From NCBI GenBank assembly GCA_025403435.1, contig CM046349.1:23497854-23561853 (forward strand): a stretch of DNA of 64,000 nt, in the 5' to 3' direction. Position 1 is the stretch's first letter. Each line of letters opens with the position of its first letter. The position numbers and the translations under genes are program-made. Positions 44,246 through 57,000 of the stretch are shown piece by piece. The notes under the pieces are model-generated. The model searched no databases, was not told the origin of the DNA, and was given only the letters and a program-made list of their open reading frames with translations. Origin of the DNA: Artocarpus heterophyllus (taxonomy: Eukaryota; Streptophyta; Magnoliopsida; Rosales; Moraceae).

Positions 44246-47200
44246 TCTTGAGAAGGATTTGTCCTCAAATCAGCACCTGCATCAAAAGGACTCAGGTTAG
44301 TAACATTGAAAGTAGCATTAACATTGTACTCACCTGGGAAGTCAAGTTTGTAGGCATTGTCATTGATCCATTCTAGCACTTGAAAAGGACCATCTCCTCG
44401 GGGCAACAATTTAGAACGTCTTTGTGTTGGAAATCGTTCTTTCGTCATGTGTAACCACACCAAATCACCGGGCTCAAAAACTGGGTTCTGACGTCCCTTG
44501 TTGGCTTGCTTTATGTATTGTTCGGTTCTCCTCTCTATGTTGAGCCGTGTCCTCTCATGGTGTTGCTTCACAAATTCTGCCTTCTTCTTACCATCTAAGT
44601 TCACATGATCAGAAATAGGTAAAGGTGTTAAATCCAAAGGAGTTAAAGGATTAAAACCATAAACAATTTCAGATGGTGAAAACTTAGCAGCAAAATGAAT
44701 GGTACAATTATTAGCAAACTCAACATGTGGTAGACAATCCTCCTAGGTAGCTTGCCTACACGTGACACATCTACTACATATCCTTTGAACATCCCTTTTC
44801 ATATGTGGCCAAAAGAAGTGTTCCTGCAAAACAGCTAAAGTTTTAGCAATTCCGAAATGCCCCATCAATCCGTCACCATGGGATTCCTTCACTAACAAAT
44901 CTCTCAAAGAACAATTAGGCACACAAAGCTTATTCTCCCGAAACAAAAATCCATTATGCCTATAAAATTTACCCATTGCGTTTTTCTCACAAGCTCGATA
45001 CTCCTCACTAAAATCTTGGTCTAAATGGGTATAAATCCTTAATATGCTCAAAACCAAGCAGTTTAGCGTCAAGGATAGAAAGTAATGCGTACCTGCGAGA
45101 AAGTGCATCCGCAACAACATTCTCCTTACCTTGCTTGTATCGAATGACATAAGGAAATGTCTCAATGAATTCCACCCAACGGGCATGCCTCTTGTTCAAC
45201 TTTTGTTGCCCCTTCAGATGTTTCAATGACTCGTGATCAGTGTGAATCACGAATTCCTTGTGCCATAGGTAGTGTTGCCAAGTCTTTAATGCTCGAACCA
45301 ACACGTACAACTCCTTGTCATAAGTAGGGTAATTTAGTGTTGACCCACTCAATTTTTCACTGAAATACGCAATTGGTCGTTCTCCTTGCATCAGCACGGC
45401 ACCTATACCTACACCAGAAGCATCACATTCAATTTCAAATGTTTTAGAAAAATCAGGTAAAGCAAGGAAAGGAGCATGAGTAAGCTTATGCTTAATAAGC
45501 CAAAACGCCTTCTCTTGTTCGTTCTCCCCACTTGAACCCAACATTCTTCTTGATTACTTCTGTGAGTGGTGCAGCCAAAGTACTGAAATCCCTTACAAAC
45601 TGTCGGTAAAAGCTAGCAAGTCTATGAAAACTCCGTACTTCTCCAACGCTTGTGGGACTTGGCCATTCTTGGATAGCCATAACCTTTTCTTCGTCGACCT
45701 GTGTACCTTGAGCGCTAACAACAAAACCAAGAAAAACAAGCTTATCCGTGCAAAAGGTACACTTCTTAAGATTAGCATACAACTTTTCCTTCCGTAAAAC
45801 ATCTAAAACAAGTTTCAAATGTTCAATATGATCATCCAAATTGTTGCTATAGATCAGAATATCATCAAAATAAACAATAAAAAATTTCCCAATGAAAGCT
45901 CGTAAAACATGGTTCATTAAACGCATAAATGTGCTAGGAGCATTGGTTAAACCGAAAGGCATTACCAACCACTCATACAAACCTTGTTTTGTTTTGAAAG
46001 CCGTCTTCCACTCCTCTCACCCTTTCATGCGAATTTGATGATATCCACTCTTCAAATCAATTTTAGAAAATACACAAGCACCATGCAATTCATCTAACAT
46101 GTCATCCAAGCGAGGAATGGGACGTTGATACTCTACCGTGATGTTGTTGATGGCTCGACTATCAACGCACATCCTCTAAGTCCCATCTTTCTTAGGCACA
46201 AGTAAAACTGGTACGGCACACGGGCTCATGCTTTCTCTCACGTGTCCCTTCTCCATCATCACTTACCTGTCGTTGGAGTTCCTTTGTCTCGGGATTACTT
46301 CTATAGGCTGGTCGGTTTGGAATTGTAGCTCCAGGTATGAAGTCGATTTGATGTTCAATCCCATGGATTGGAGGTAAACCTTGCGGTGTTTCCTCGGGAA
46401 AGATATCCTCATATTCCTGCAAAAGAAAAACAACAGAACTATGCAAGGTGGAATCAAGATCGTTAGTGTTTAATAATGCCTCCTTGTACATGAGTAAAAA
46501 CATTAGGCAGATTAGAAAACAAAGCTCTTCTCACATCACTCTCCCTTGCATAAAAGTTTGTTTTTCTCTCTATTTTTACCTCATTGGCCAAATCTTCTTT
46601 TGTACTGGCTCTCTCAATGTTCTCACCTTTTTTCTCCTTTTTCTCGGCCCCTCTATCTTTTTTCCCTCTCTGGCCGAACTCTCTCTCTGCACTCCAACAC
46701 TCATTATTTTCACTCCCTTTCTCTCTCTTTTTCTCATTCTCTCCTTTTTGTTCACTCTCCTTTTGTAACCAAACTTGATCTTCATGAACCTATATTGGTG
46801 TCATTGGCACAAGAGTGAATGTTCTCTGGTTGTGCACAAGAGAATATTTATTGGTGTAGCCATCATGTTTGACTCGATGATCAATTGCCATGGTCGACCT
46901 AGTAACAAGTGTCCGGCTTCCATTGGAACTACATCGCACAAAACTTCATCTTCGTATCTACCAATGCAAAACGAAATTAATGCCTGTTTTGTTACCTTCA
47001 CTTCACCACTATTATTCAACCATTGCAACTTGTAAGGTTGAGGATGTTTGGTCATTGGCAGCCCTAATTTGTCAACCATAGTACTGCTAGCAACGTTCGT
47101 ACAACTTCCTCCATCTATTATCACACTACATACCTTGTTCTGCACGTGGCACCCAGTATGAAAAATGTTCTCACGTTGCTCTTCTTCTTCCTCTTTGGCT

Positions 47201-47257
47201 TGCACACTAAGGGCTCGTCGAGTGACCAACAATTCACCTTGGACAGCACACACCTCC
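44246..47257 (-). pseudogene. C2 pro-pol pseudogene with integrase core deleted
   Basis: On the minus strand: protease (47253-46801, with IIDGGS), a Lys/Glu-rich linker (46785-46510), RT (46500-45830; YFDD at 45861-45872), RNase H (45540-45080), the integrase HHCC region (to CVTCRQAT near 44745), then directly the C-terminal part beginning at the HVEFANN segment (about 44730). The catalytic core between them is missing. Frameshifts lie near 46270, 46015 and 45500. The 5' end at 47257 abuts solo LTR A7, and gag beyond A7 belongs to family E. Confidence 0.88.
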
Positions 47258-48108
47258 TGATACGAACCACGCCAAGAACTGACGCGACCCTAACCGAAGT
47301 TGGTTTCCAAGATCAACTTTCTAACCGGTTTTGGATGGAACCGTGACCCGATGCCCTAACAAGAAGCACGAACCTTGGTATGTGAGGACGCCACAATCAG
47401 CTATGGAGAGACCGATTGATAAGTCTTGGTATGTGAGGACGCCACAATCAGCTATGGAGAGACCGATTGATAAGTCTTGGTATGTGAGGACGCCACAATC
47501 AGCTATGGATGGACTGATTGATAAGTCTATGAACGCCACGGAAATTTTCGATAAGTTCGAATAGTTCGTTTAGGAACTAAAGAGAATTAAACCTCAAAAT
47601 TATGTGTTATTACTTGTCTCCAATTGATTGAAATTCGTTACAATATATAGGAGTTCCTATGCGAATTTTCAGCTCCTAATTCCCATGGAATTTTAGGGAA
47701 ACTCATTTACCAAATGTCAAATCTAAACTAAATAAGGAAAGTTCCCTTAATGGCTTAAAAGCCTTACAATAATAGAAATAACACAAACGCAAAAAAGAAA
47801 CTAGACATTAAAAGGTCAAAAGCTGATTCTTCTCGCCATGTGTCGCCTCAAAACGGGAAAGTAACTGAAATAGAAATTACTCATTCCCTTCTAGAGCTTG
47901 AATCACGCATTTGTTGGTCTGGTTGTCGCATGCAATTCCCTCAATGGGCCTCCACGCAATAGCTTGAGCCCAAGTTGCTTGAATCAGCCCAATAAGTGTT
48001 TCTTTAAACTTCTTCGCACGAGCTCTCGTAACCAGACCAATGGGAACTTGAATTGGATCTGAATATGTCTCCCACGTGCTCTTGCTTGTGCTAACGATGT
48101 CCTCATCA
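47258..48108 (-). mobile_element. A7, complete family A LTR between E gag and C2 protease
   Basis: 851 bp from TGATACGAACC to CCTCATCA, the longest family A LTR here because it has three copies of the 51-bp repeat (47390-47540). The flanks CCTCC (47253-47257) and TTCTC (48109-48113) do not match, so a simple solo LTR from one insertion is not supported. Both flanks are gag-pro sequence near the CAVQGELL region. Confidence 0.9.
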
Positions 48109-49256
48109 TTCTCATCCACATCCTCCAATGGTGGCATGGAGTCCTCGTCCGATTTGTCATCTGTAACAATCTCTCCGTCGTCCCGTAACACCATCGCCCT
48201 TTTGTTCGGACATTGGCTTGAGATGTGACCCCTGCCTTGGCATTTGAAACATTTAATATCACGGTTTCGAGAGTGGATGAATCATATTTACCTTGGTTTG
48301 AAGGGCTAGCCGTGGCTGGTTTTGGCTCAAACTTTGGCCTAGCAACCGATTTCTCTTCTCTCTTCCCATAATTCGGCTTCCATGAAGAAGGTGCCGAACT
48401 AACATTCGCACTGTGAGCTACCCCTCCTCTTGAGCTGCTGCTCTACTGTGATGGCCATGTGCAACATGTCTTCTAACTCTACATAGTGTTGCATCTCCAC
48501 CCTATCTTGAATATCCGGATTTAGCCCTTGCAAAAATCTTGCCATGGTTGCTTCTCGATCTTCTTCAACATTGGCTCGTATCATGGCTATTTCTATTCCT
48601 TGATAATATTCCTCCACACTCCTGTTTCCTTGTCTAAGTCCTTGTAACTTTTTGTACAATTCCCGATAGTAATGGCTGGGTATAAATCGCTTTCTCATCA
48701 CGTTTTCATCTCCTCCCATGTCTCAATCGGGTGTTCTCGGTTCCGTCGCCTATTCATTACCAACTGATCCCACCATACAACCGCATAATCAGAGAACTCA
48801 GTTGCAGCAAGCTTAACTTTCTTTAACTCTGAATAGTTATGGCAATCAAACACTACCTCCACTTTCTTCTCCCACTCTAGGTAAGCTCTGGGGTCATTTT
48901 TCCCTTGGAATGGCAGAATCTTCATTTTAATACCTCCCATATTATTGTCTTCCCGGTTCCTAGCTTCTCTATTCCCCATTTCCACGCCTAAATCTACCCC
49001 TATTTATCGGTGGTTCCTCCAACTCTTCTAATTCATCTTCCTCCGAAAGATCACATCCACCCCTCTGCCTATTTTGCATGTTTTGTGGCTGCCTATTGCG
49101 TGTTCTGGCATCAACCTCATCTAATCTCTCATGAATGGGCTCTAGCGCTCGCGTCAACAACCGTTCCATTTGCCTCATTAATGCTTGCAACTGAAGATTG
49201 GGAACGTTTTGTTGTGGAAGATCATCTTCGGCTTCTCTTTCTTGATTCGGATTCAT
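48109..49256 (-). pseudogene. E1 gag pseudogene (family E)
   Basis: Starts at ATG 49256 with MNPNQEREAEDD, unlike families A and C. It then has the shared core: [32 protein letters not shown] and [17 protein letters not shown]. The CCHC region lies near 48250-48210 and an acidic DSMPPLEDVDEN segment near 48130. Frameshifts are near 48980, 48700 and 48400-48260. The frame reads directly into the pol-tail frame of A7, producing a chance gag-LTR fusion. Confidence 0.88.
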
Positions 49257-49857
49257 TTTTTTTTAAACCTGCAAAACAACGTTAGATAATAACGGACCTT
49301 ACTTCTCTCCCTCACGTGTTTCACTCTATCACTTGGTCACTTCGTTCACTCGTGTTTCACTCGAATAATTGGCTTTTACCCTCGCATGTTCTCACCACTC
49401 TTGCCTCTCTTTTTTTTAACTCGCTTATTCTCTCTTTCAGTTCTTTTGGAATTACACAAACAACAATAAAATCTATACGGCAACAAATTCAGCAACACGT
49501 TTTGATACTGCTGTTCAAAATGAAGCAATTTTTTTTTTCACTGTGAGGTGAGGTCTAATTTGGACACATGGACACTCAAACAATGGAAAGGAAAAAAAAA
49601 AAAACTTTAAGGAGGGTTTCCAGACTTTTTTTTTTTTTTTTTTTTTTGTGAAATTCGGCAAGAACAAGTATAATAAACCAAGAAACACAAAACAAGAAAC
49701 TACCACCTAAACTTGAAACCCAAGATACTAGTTACCCGAAACCCAACTAACCAACTTTTTTTTTTTTGAACGGAATAGAACCTAAGTAATAAATTAGAAT
49801 TCAAAAACAAGTAAGGATAGACAAACCTGAGGCTAGAACCGAGGCTTTGATATCAAA
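49257..49857 (-). other. E1 leader and PBS
   Basis: The PBS (as GGCTTTGATATCA on the plus strand, 49843-49855) is a two-mismatch initiator-Met type. The leader has several T runs (A runs on the element strand) near 49590 and 49630-49650 and a CACTC/TTCACTCG-rich part upstream of gag, as in families A and C. Confidence 0.75.
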
Positions 49858-50647
49858 TGATAAGAACCTCGCCAATATACTGACGAAACCCGTTATCAAT
49901 AAGAAGGAACCAAGATCGTTTCTAGCTCAGATTTGGATGGAAGTCACCGCGACCCGTTGCTTATATCGAATCAAGAACCTTGGTATATCGAAGACGCCAC
50001 AATCAAGGATGGAAGCTTGATTGATAAGTCAGGTTTGAACGCCCAGATTGATCCGATGAGTTCGTGTAGTTCGTCAAAGAACCAAAGAAAGAATTTTCTC
50101 TCTCAGAGAAATAAACATTCATTCATTCTCCATTAACCTTGGGAACGCCTATTTATAGGCCAAAATTACAAAGTGTTGCCCAAAAAGAAAAGTTGACGAA
50201 TTCAAACATAATTACTAAGCCTAAAATAAAATCAAAAGAAAGGAAAGTCTTAATGGCTGATTTTCAGCCATTTACACGCTCAACAATAAAAGGAAAGTGC
50301 AATTAATCCTCGTCAACAATTTGCATAAATGATTAGCCGCGTGTGTGCCAAAATGGGAAGGTTTTCGAAAGTCTTCCATTGACTTGGTCTTGTAAAATTT
50401 GAGCTGATTTCAATCAGGCTTAACTCATCCAGATTCTTCTAGAACTTGGATCAAATTGACACACCGTTGTGGTTGACGTGGGCCTGGGTCAATGGGCTTG
50501 CACAAATTTTCTTGATTCCAGATTTCGTGAATCAGTCCATTTAGTGCTTCCTTGAATTTCTTAGCTCAGGCTCTTGTGACTGGTCCAATAGGAATTTGTA
50601 TTGGGTCAACCACCTTCCATGCATTTGAGCTCCCTAAGTCTCCATCA
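49858..50647 (-). mobile_element. 5' LTR of E1 (family E)
   Basis: 790 bp from TGATAAGAACCTC to GTCTCCATCA. The LTR-encoded pol tail reads PIGPVTRA, a stop, then AKKFKEALNG. The sequence is clearly distinct from A, C and D but of the same design. The right flank GTACT does not match the flank left of 43448 (ACCAG). Confidence 0.88.
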
Positions 50648-51609
50648 GTACTTGTATACACAAAGTTCTTCAATATTTTGATCAAAACCAAAGTGACAAA
50701 ATGCACATAATTTAGGAGCTAACATCCTAATAACCATTTAGCTTTTTCTTTTTTTCTTTTTCTTTTTTTTTTTACTTTCTTTACTTTCCAAAACTCTTGT
50801 ATTTTTTAACATATGTCGATGAAAACAACTTTTTGTTCTAATTTGACCCTATTAAAAACAATTTTTCTCAAATGTCTCTCATTTTTTGTTGCGCTAGAGG
50901 TAACAATGTTCGAACTTTACACCTTATGGATGAGTCTAAAGTGAAAATACCACTAAGGTATGCTTGTTTCCACTATTCTTACTATTGTACCTTAATTTTT
51001 ATAAGTCAAGGTCAACCCTTAGTGTTATCAAGATAAAAGCTAAGAGCTCATATCTACACTTTTCTTTTAGCTCATTTACGAGACTTAAAGAATATAGGGT
51101 AAAGATAAGCTGAAGGTTGAACAAGGGAAAATCCTTTTCTAACATGAAAGCAATGTCATATCTCTGTTCAACATGTGAGCAAGGCCATGTCATCCTGTGC
51201 AACATGGAGCAAGGCCAAACCCTCCCCAACATGTAAGCAAGGTAACCCTTCTCAGCCACCATCTTACAATATCAACACCTTCAACATAACCACTTAAGTG
51301 ATCACCATCTCGCATGTGATCAAATGTCAAGAAGGGAAATTATAGGATAACAAAGTGAAGGTCAACAATGGAGAAGGAAGGACTTAAGCAGAAAGTTATT
51401 ACCAAGTGGAAGGAAGGAGTTGTTTCGATCATTTTCAACTTTACTTATGGTGTTTAGTTGTTCATTAAACCATATTAATTTGCTTTCATTTACTCGCATT
51501 TAGTATCCTGAGGTTTGCAAATTTCAACAAACAACAATTACAAAAACTCTAAAATATTATTTGTGGTACATGGCCTTCCAAAATACCCTTTTTTTTTCTA
51601 ATTACTTAT

Positions 51610-51652
<43 letters not shown>

Positions 51653-51863
51653 ACTTAGTGCCCTAAAGATCAAACAATGTTACTATTTTTGAGGCATTTG
51701 ATCAATAAAAGAATTCATTATTTATATCACATATCAAAATATTCCTCTTTATATTCATATGTGATAAACATATGTTAAGCAAACTAAAGTCTAAGACTAT
51801 TGTTTTAAACCTTTAAGGTCAAGCATATGATGGATAGATTACACAGAAAGGCATGAATCTAAA
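50648..51863. other. AT-rich island, no recognised gene
   Basis: About 1.2 kb with no resemblance to the other elements. It contains a T-rich block (50740-50780), a short imperfect repeat with AACATG-GAGCAAGG units at 51145-51240, and an (AT)n microsatellite at 51610-51649. An 88-codon minus frame over the AACATG repeat is not convincing. This may be original genomic DNA. Confidence 0.55.
51610..51649. repeat. (AT)n microsatellite
   Basis: About 19 uninterrupted AT dinucleotides after GAT. Likely polymorphic. Confidence 0.95.
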
Positions 51864-52587
51864 TGATATGAACCCTGCCGACTAACGCGACAAGACCCAA
51901 CACCATATCTAGAATTCGAACCCCTAATCCATTAAGACACATGTTTGCTGAGCCTTGACCCGTAATCTAGTGAGACAAGAACCAAGAACCACGGATAGGA
52001 AGACGCCACACCTAGAATTTCAAGAACACTTAAAAGCCCTAGATGATAAGTCAGTTTGTTGAACGCCACAAGATTAATCTTGATAAGTTCAAAGAGTCTT
52101 CTCAAGAAAATAAGAAGAACGCAAGAAAGCCTCACCAAATTCATGAATAATGATCTGATTGATTACCTTCAAAATAACAAAGTGTTTACAATTATATGGG
52201 AATGATTTTCAGCCCAAAAGAATCCCTAAGTGAAGGTTGACTTAGAAAATCCCTTAATTGGTGCTTTCCCATGTGAAATTAAGCCCTAAAATAACACAAA
52301 AGGAAAGTTTGCTAATCTTATCCCTTAAAATACGCCTAACCTAATCCAAGAAAGGGAAAGAATCTAGTTTGTTTTTATGCCTAACAAAACCGAATTTGAC
52401 AACTAAGAAAATACAAAAATTACACCAAGAAAATAAATTGATGACGAGGTTCAAACTTGATGACATGGTTCCCACGTGTCGATCCAAAATAGGAAGGTTT
52501 CTCGAAATTACAAATCTACCCCACAATTTACTAGAATCATGCACTTCATCAATTTGAATCTTCTAGAACCTTAATCATCATGACTAG
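51864..52587 (-). mobile_element. D3, family D LTR, truncated by C3
   Basis: Minus-strand D LTR beginning TGATATGAACC and broken at CATGACTAG, where family C LTR begins. The rest (CTCTCTTGAG... in the other copies) is absent and may lie beyond C3, outside the window. Left flank CTAAA. Confidence 0.88.
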
Positions 52588-53261
52588 TGATGAGGGTATC
52601 AAGGCTGCAAGGAATTTTCAAGATCCGTTTCAAGTTCCAATTGGTCCGGTGACGAAGGCTCGAGCTAAAAGATTCAAAGAAGAGCTGAATAACCTAGTCC
52701 AGAGAGTTCTACAATAAGAAGAGAATGTGTTCAGTACTAAGGGTGAGCAAAGGCAGGTCTTACTCATCAAAGCAGAGCCCGAAGGGAGCCAATCAGCCGT
52801 ACACGCACATTGAGTCCTTGCATGGCCAACTTGCATGTTCATTCCGTACACGTACACATGCAAGAGTGGTGTGTCCAGCAAAGATTCAAGATTCAAGATT
52901 CAAGATTCAAGATTTGAATTCTTTGTAATCTTATTTTAGTTTAAGTTTTAGTTTCAAAATTTGAAATTTAGAATCTTTATTTCAACTTTATTATAGGAGT
53001 GAATAGGAGGAGGGAATCCTGAGTTAAATAATTCCATCCTCGGGCTTTATTTAGGCGTTTCTTTCATTAAGGGTAGATTAGGAATTTTACATTTAAAAAA
53101 AAAAACCCTATGTGAATTTTGGCCATATAAGGCCACCGTACAGATTATGCAATGCAGTTTTTGATGTTCATTCATATTGAGAGTTATTCTTCTTGAGTTC
53201 TTGAAGAAACTTTTCTGAACTTATCAAGGATTCCTTGTGGTGTTCAATTGACTTATCAAAC
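52588..53261 (+). mobile_element. C3 5' LTR, left part
   Basis: Starts TGATGAGGGTATCAAGG. The pol-tail frame PIGPVTKARAKRFKEELNN is broken by TAA near 52716. A short CAAGATT tandem (about five units) lies at 52884-52915. Interrupted by A8 at ACTTATCAAAC and resumes at 58982. Confidence 0.9.
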
Positions 53262-54015
53262 TGATACGAACCCGCCAAGAACTGACACGACCCTAACCAA
53301 AATTGGTTTCCAAGTTCAAAATTCCTAATCGGTTTTGGATGGAACCGCGACCCGATGCCTAACAAGAAGCACGAACCTTGGTATGTGAGGACGCCACAAT
53401 CAGCTATGGATGGACTGATTGATAAGTCTATGAACACCACAAAATTTTTTGATAAGTTTGAATAGTTCATTTAGGAACTGAAGAGAATTAAACCTCAAAT
53501 TGTGTGTTAAAACTTATTCCCCATTGAATGAAATTCGTTACAATATATAGGGGTTCCCCCTATGCAAATTTTCAGCTCCTAATTGCCCATGGAATTTCGG
53601 GCAAATCAATTACCAAAACATCTAATCTAAAGCAAATAAGGAAAGTTCCCTTAATGGCTTAAAAGCCTTACAATAATAGAAATAAAACAAACACAAAAAG
53701 GAAACTAGACATTAAAAGGTAAATACCTGATTCTTCTCGCCACTTGTCGCCTCAAAACGGGAAAGTAACTAAAATGGAAATTACTCGATCCCTTCTAGAG
53801 CTTGAATCACGCATTTGTTAGTCTGGATGTCACATGCAATTCCCTCAATGGGCCACCATGCCATAGCTTGAGCCCAAGTTGCTTGAATCAGCCCAATAAG
53901 CGTTTCTTTGAACTTCTTTGCACGAGCTCTTGTAACCGGACCAATGGAAACTTGAATTGGATATGAATATGTCTCATCCCACGTGCTCTTGCTTGTGCTA
54001 ACAATGTCCTCATCA
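53262..54015 (-). mobile_element. 3' LTR of A8
   Basis: 754 bp, one 51-bp repeat copy, encodes the pol tail to about 53781. Ends CCTCATCA next to the PPT. Confidence 0.93.
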
Positions 54016-57000
54016 TTCCCCTCCTCTTGAGAGGGATTTGTCCTCAAATCGTCGCTTGCATGAAATGGACTTAGGTCAGAAACATTAAAGGAGGCACTTA
54101 CACCATACTCACCTGGCAAATCTAGCTTGTATGCAAATCTAGGGATTTGAAAAGGACCATCCCCTCTAGGCAGCAGCTTGGATTTCCTTTGTTTCGGAAA
54201 TCGTTCCTTGCGTAAGTGCAACCACACCCAATCGCCAGGCTCGAAGAGGAGCTTGTGATGCCCTTTGTTGGCTTGTTTAGCATATTGTTTAGTCCTTCGC
54301 TCGATGTTGAGTCTTGCCTTCTTGTGTATCTGCGAGAAAGTGCATCGACAACGACGTTTTCCTTACCTTGCTTGTAGCGAATGACATACGAAAATGTCTC
54401 TATGAATTCCACCCAACGAGCATGCCTCTTGTTCAGCTTGTGTTGGCCCTTCAAGTGTTTCAGAGACTCATGATCGGTGTGAATCACGAACTCCTTAGGC
54501 CATAGGTAGTGCTGCCACGTCTCTAATGCCCGAACCAATGCATACATCTCTTTATCATAAGTTGGGTAATTAAGAGTTGCCCCATTCAGCTTCTCACTAA
54601 AATATGCTCCTGGTCTCCCTTCCTGCATTAAAACAACACCAATTCCAACACCTGAAGCATCACATTCAATCTCAAAAGTTTTGGAAAAATTAGGTAAAGA
54701 TAACAATGGAGCATTAGTCAACTTCTCCTTGATTAACTAAAATGCCTTTTCTTGCTCTTCTCCCCATCGAAACCTAACGTTCTTCTTAATCACCTCAGTC
54801 AGTGGTGCGGCTATAGTACTGAAATCTTTCACAAACCGCCGGTAGAAACTAGCAAGTCCATGAAAACTCCGTACGTTTCCCACACTAGTTGGACTCGGCC
54901 ACTCCTGGATGGCTCGCACCTTTTCTTCATCAACCTGTATACCTTGAGCACTAACAACAAAACCAAGAAACACAAGCTTATCTGTGCAAAAGGTACACTT
55001 CTTGAGGTTAGCATACAACTTCTCCTTTCTAAGCACATCCAAAATAGATTTTAAATGCACTAGATGTTGGTCCATGTATTTGCTATAAATGAGTATATCA
55101 TCAAAATACACAACAACAAACCTGCCAATAAATGCACGTAATACATGATTCATTAAACGCATAAATGTACTTGGAGCATTAGTTAAACCAAATGGCATTA
55201 CTAACCACTCATACAGTCCATATTTTGTCTTAAAGGCAGTTTTTCATTCATCACCCTCATTCATGCGTATTTGATGGTATCCACTTTTCAAATCAATTTT
55301 TCAGAACACAGAAGCACCATGCAGTTCATCCAACGTATCATCTAGACGAGGAATAGGATGGTGATACTTTACCATGATATTGTTAATGGTTCTGCAATCT
55401 ACGCACATCCTCCATGTCCCATCCTTCTTAGGCACGAGTAAGACTAGAACAGCGCACAGGCTCATACTTTCTCTCACGTACCCCTTTTTCATCAACTCAC
55501 TGACCTGCCTTTGAAGCTCTTTTGTCTCCTCGGGGTTGCTTCTATAAGCTGGTCGGTTTGGAATGGAAGCGCCAGGTACAATATCAATCTGATGTTCTAT
55601 TCCCCACATTGGCGGCAAACCATCAGGCATATCATCTGGAAATACATCCTCGAATTCTTGCAACAGAGAAACAACAGAACTAGGCAATGTAGGGTCAAGT
55701 TTGTTAGTGTTTAAAAGCACCTCTTTGTACAAAAGTACAATCATTGGCTGATTTAAAAACAAGGCCCTTTTAATTTCACTGCCTCTCGCATAGAAGTTTG
55801 TTTTTCTCTCTGCTTTTCTCTCATTGGCTGATTGTGAATTCTTTTCAGCCCTCTCAATTTTCTCTCCCTTGCTCTCTTTTTTCTCGGCCATCTCTTCCTT
55901 TTTTCTCTCATTGGCCGAACTCTCTCTCTTCACTCCCACTCTTGATTTTTCTCCGCTCTTCATTTTTTTATCACTTTCTCTCTGTAAGCTCACTTGGTCT
56001 TCATAGACCTGTTTTGGTGTTAACAGAACAAGAGTGATCGTTTTTTGATTGTGAACAAATGAGTACTTGTTGGTGAAACCATCATGTTTAACTCGTCGAT
56101 CAAATTGCCATGGTCTGCCTAATAACAAGTGCCTAGCTTGCATTGAAACCACATCGCACAAAACTTCATCTTCATATCTTCTAATGCAAAAAGAAACTAA
56201 CACTTGTTTATGCATATTTACCTCACCATTATCATTTAACCATTGCAATTTATATGGTCGAGGATGCTTAATTGTTGGCAGCCCTAACTTCTCTACCATG
56301 GTTGTGCTAGCAACATTAGTACAACTCCCACCATCAATAATCACACTACATACCTTGTTTTGGACGTGGCACCTAGTGTGGAAGATGTTTTCCCGTTGCA
56401 CCTCTTCATCTTCTTCTTTGGCTTGCACACTTAAAGCTCTCCTTGTAACCAACAATTCTCCTTGTACAACTCACTCCTCATCGTCGGCATCCTTTAATGA
56501 AGGCATAGAATCATTGTCCGAATCTTTGTCGGTTTCAATCTCTCCATTGTCCCGCATCACCATAGCTCGTTTGTTTGGACATTGGCTTGCTATGTGACCC
56601 CTGCCTTGACATTTAAAACATTTAATATCACGATTTTGGGTAGTGGACGAATCAGATTTACCTTGATTCCCATGGCTGGCCACCTCTTGTTTTTCTTGGT
56701 CTTTGGCTTGGTGTTGGGTTGCTTCTCATCCTTCTTCCACTGGTTCATTTTCCAAGCGGATGTATTCGGGTTTTGGCTAGGACGTGTGTTACTGCCCCTC
56801 GTCATAAGTTGATTCTCAATTTTGATAGCCATGTGCACCATGTCCTCCAACTCCACATAACGTTGTAACTCAACGGCATTGTGAATATCTCGGTTCAAGC
56901 CCGCCAAAAACCTTGCCATTGTAGCCTCCCGATCCTCCTCTATATTTGCCCGAATCACCATAACCTCCATCTCCTTATAGTACCCCTCTACACTCCGGTT

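Noticed and set aside
47877..48194. Apparent fusion gene of gag acidic segment and LTR tail
   Set aside because: It arises from the A7 LTR joining E gag in frame; not a designed fusion.
50999..51262. 88-codon minus-strand frame with MLGRVWPCSM-type repeats
   Set aside because: It follows a short AACATG-GAGCAAGG tandem repeat. No family recognised, no promoter or codon signal; probably chance.
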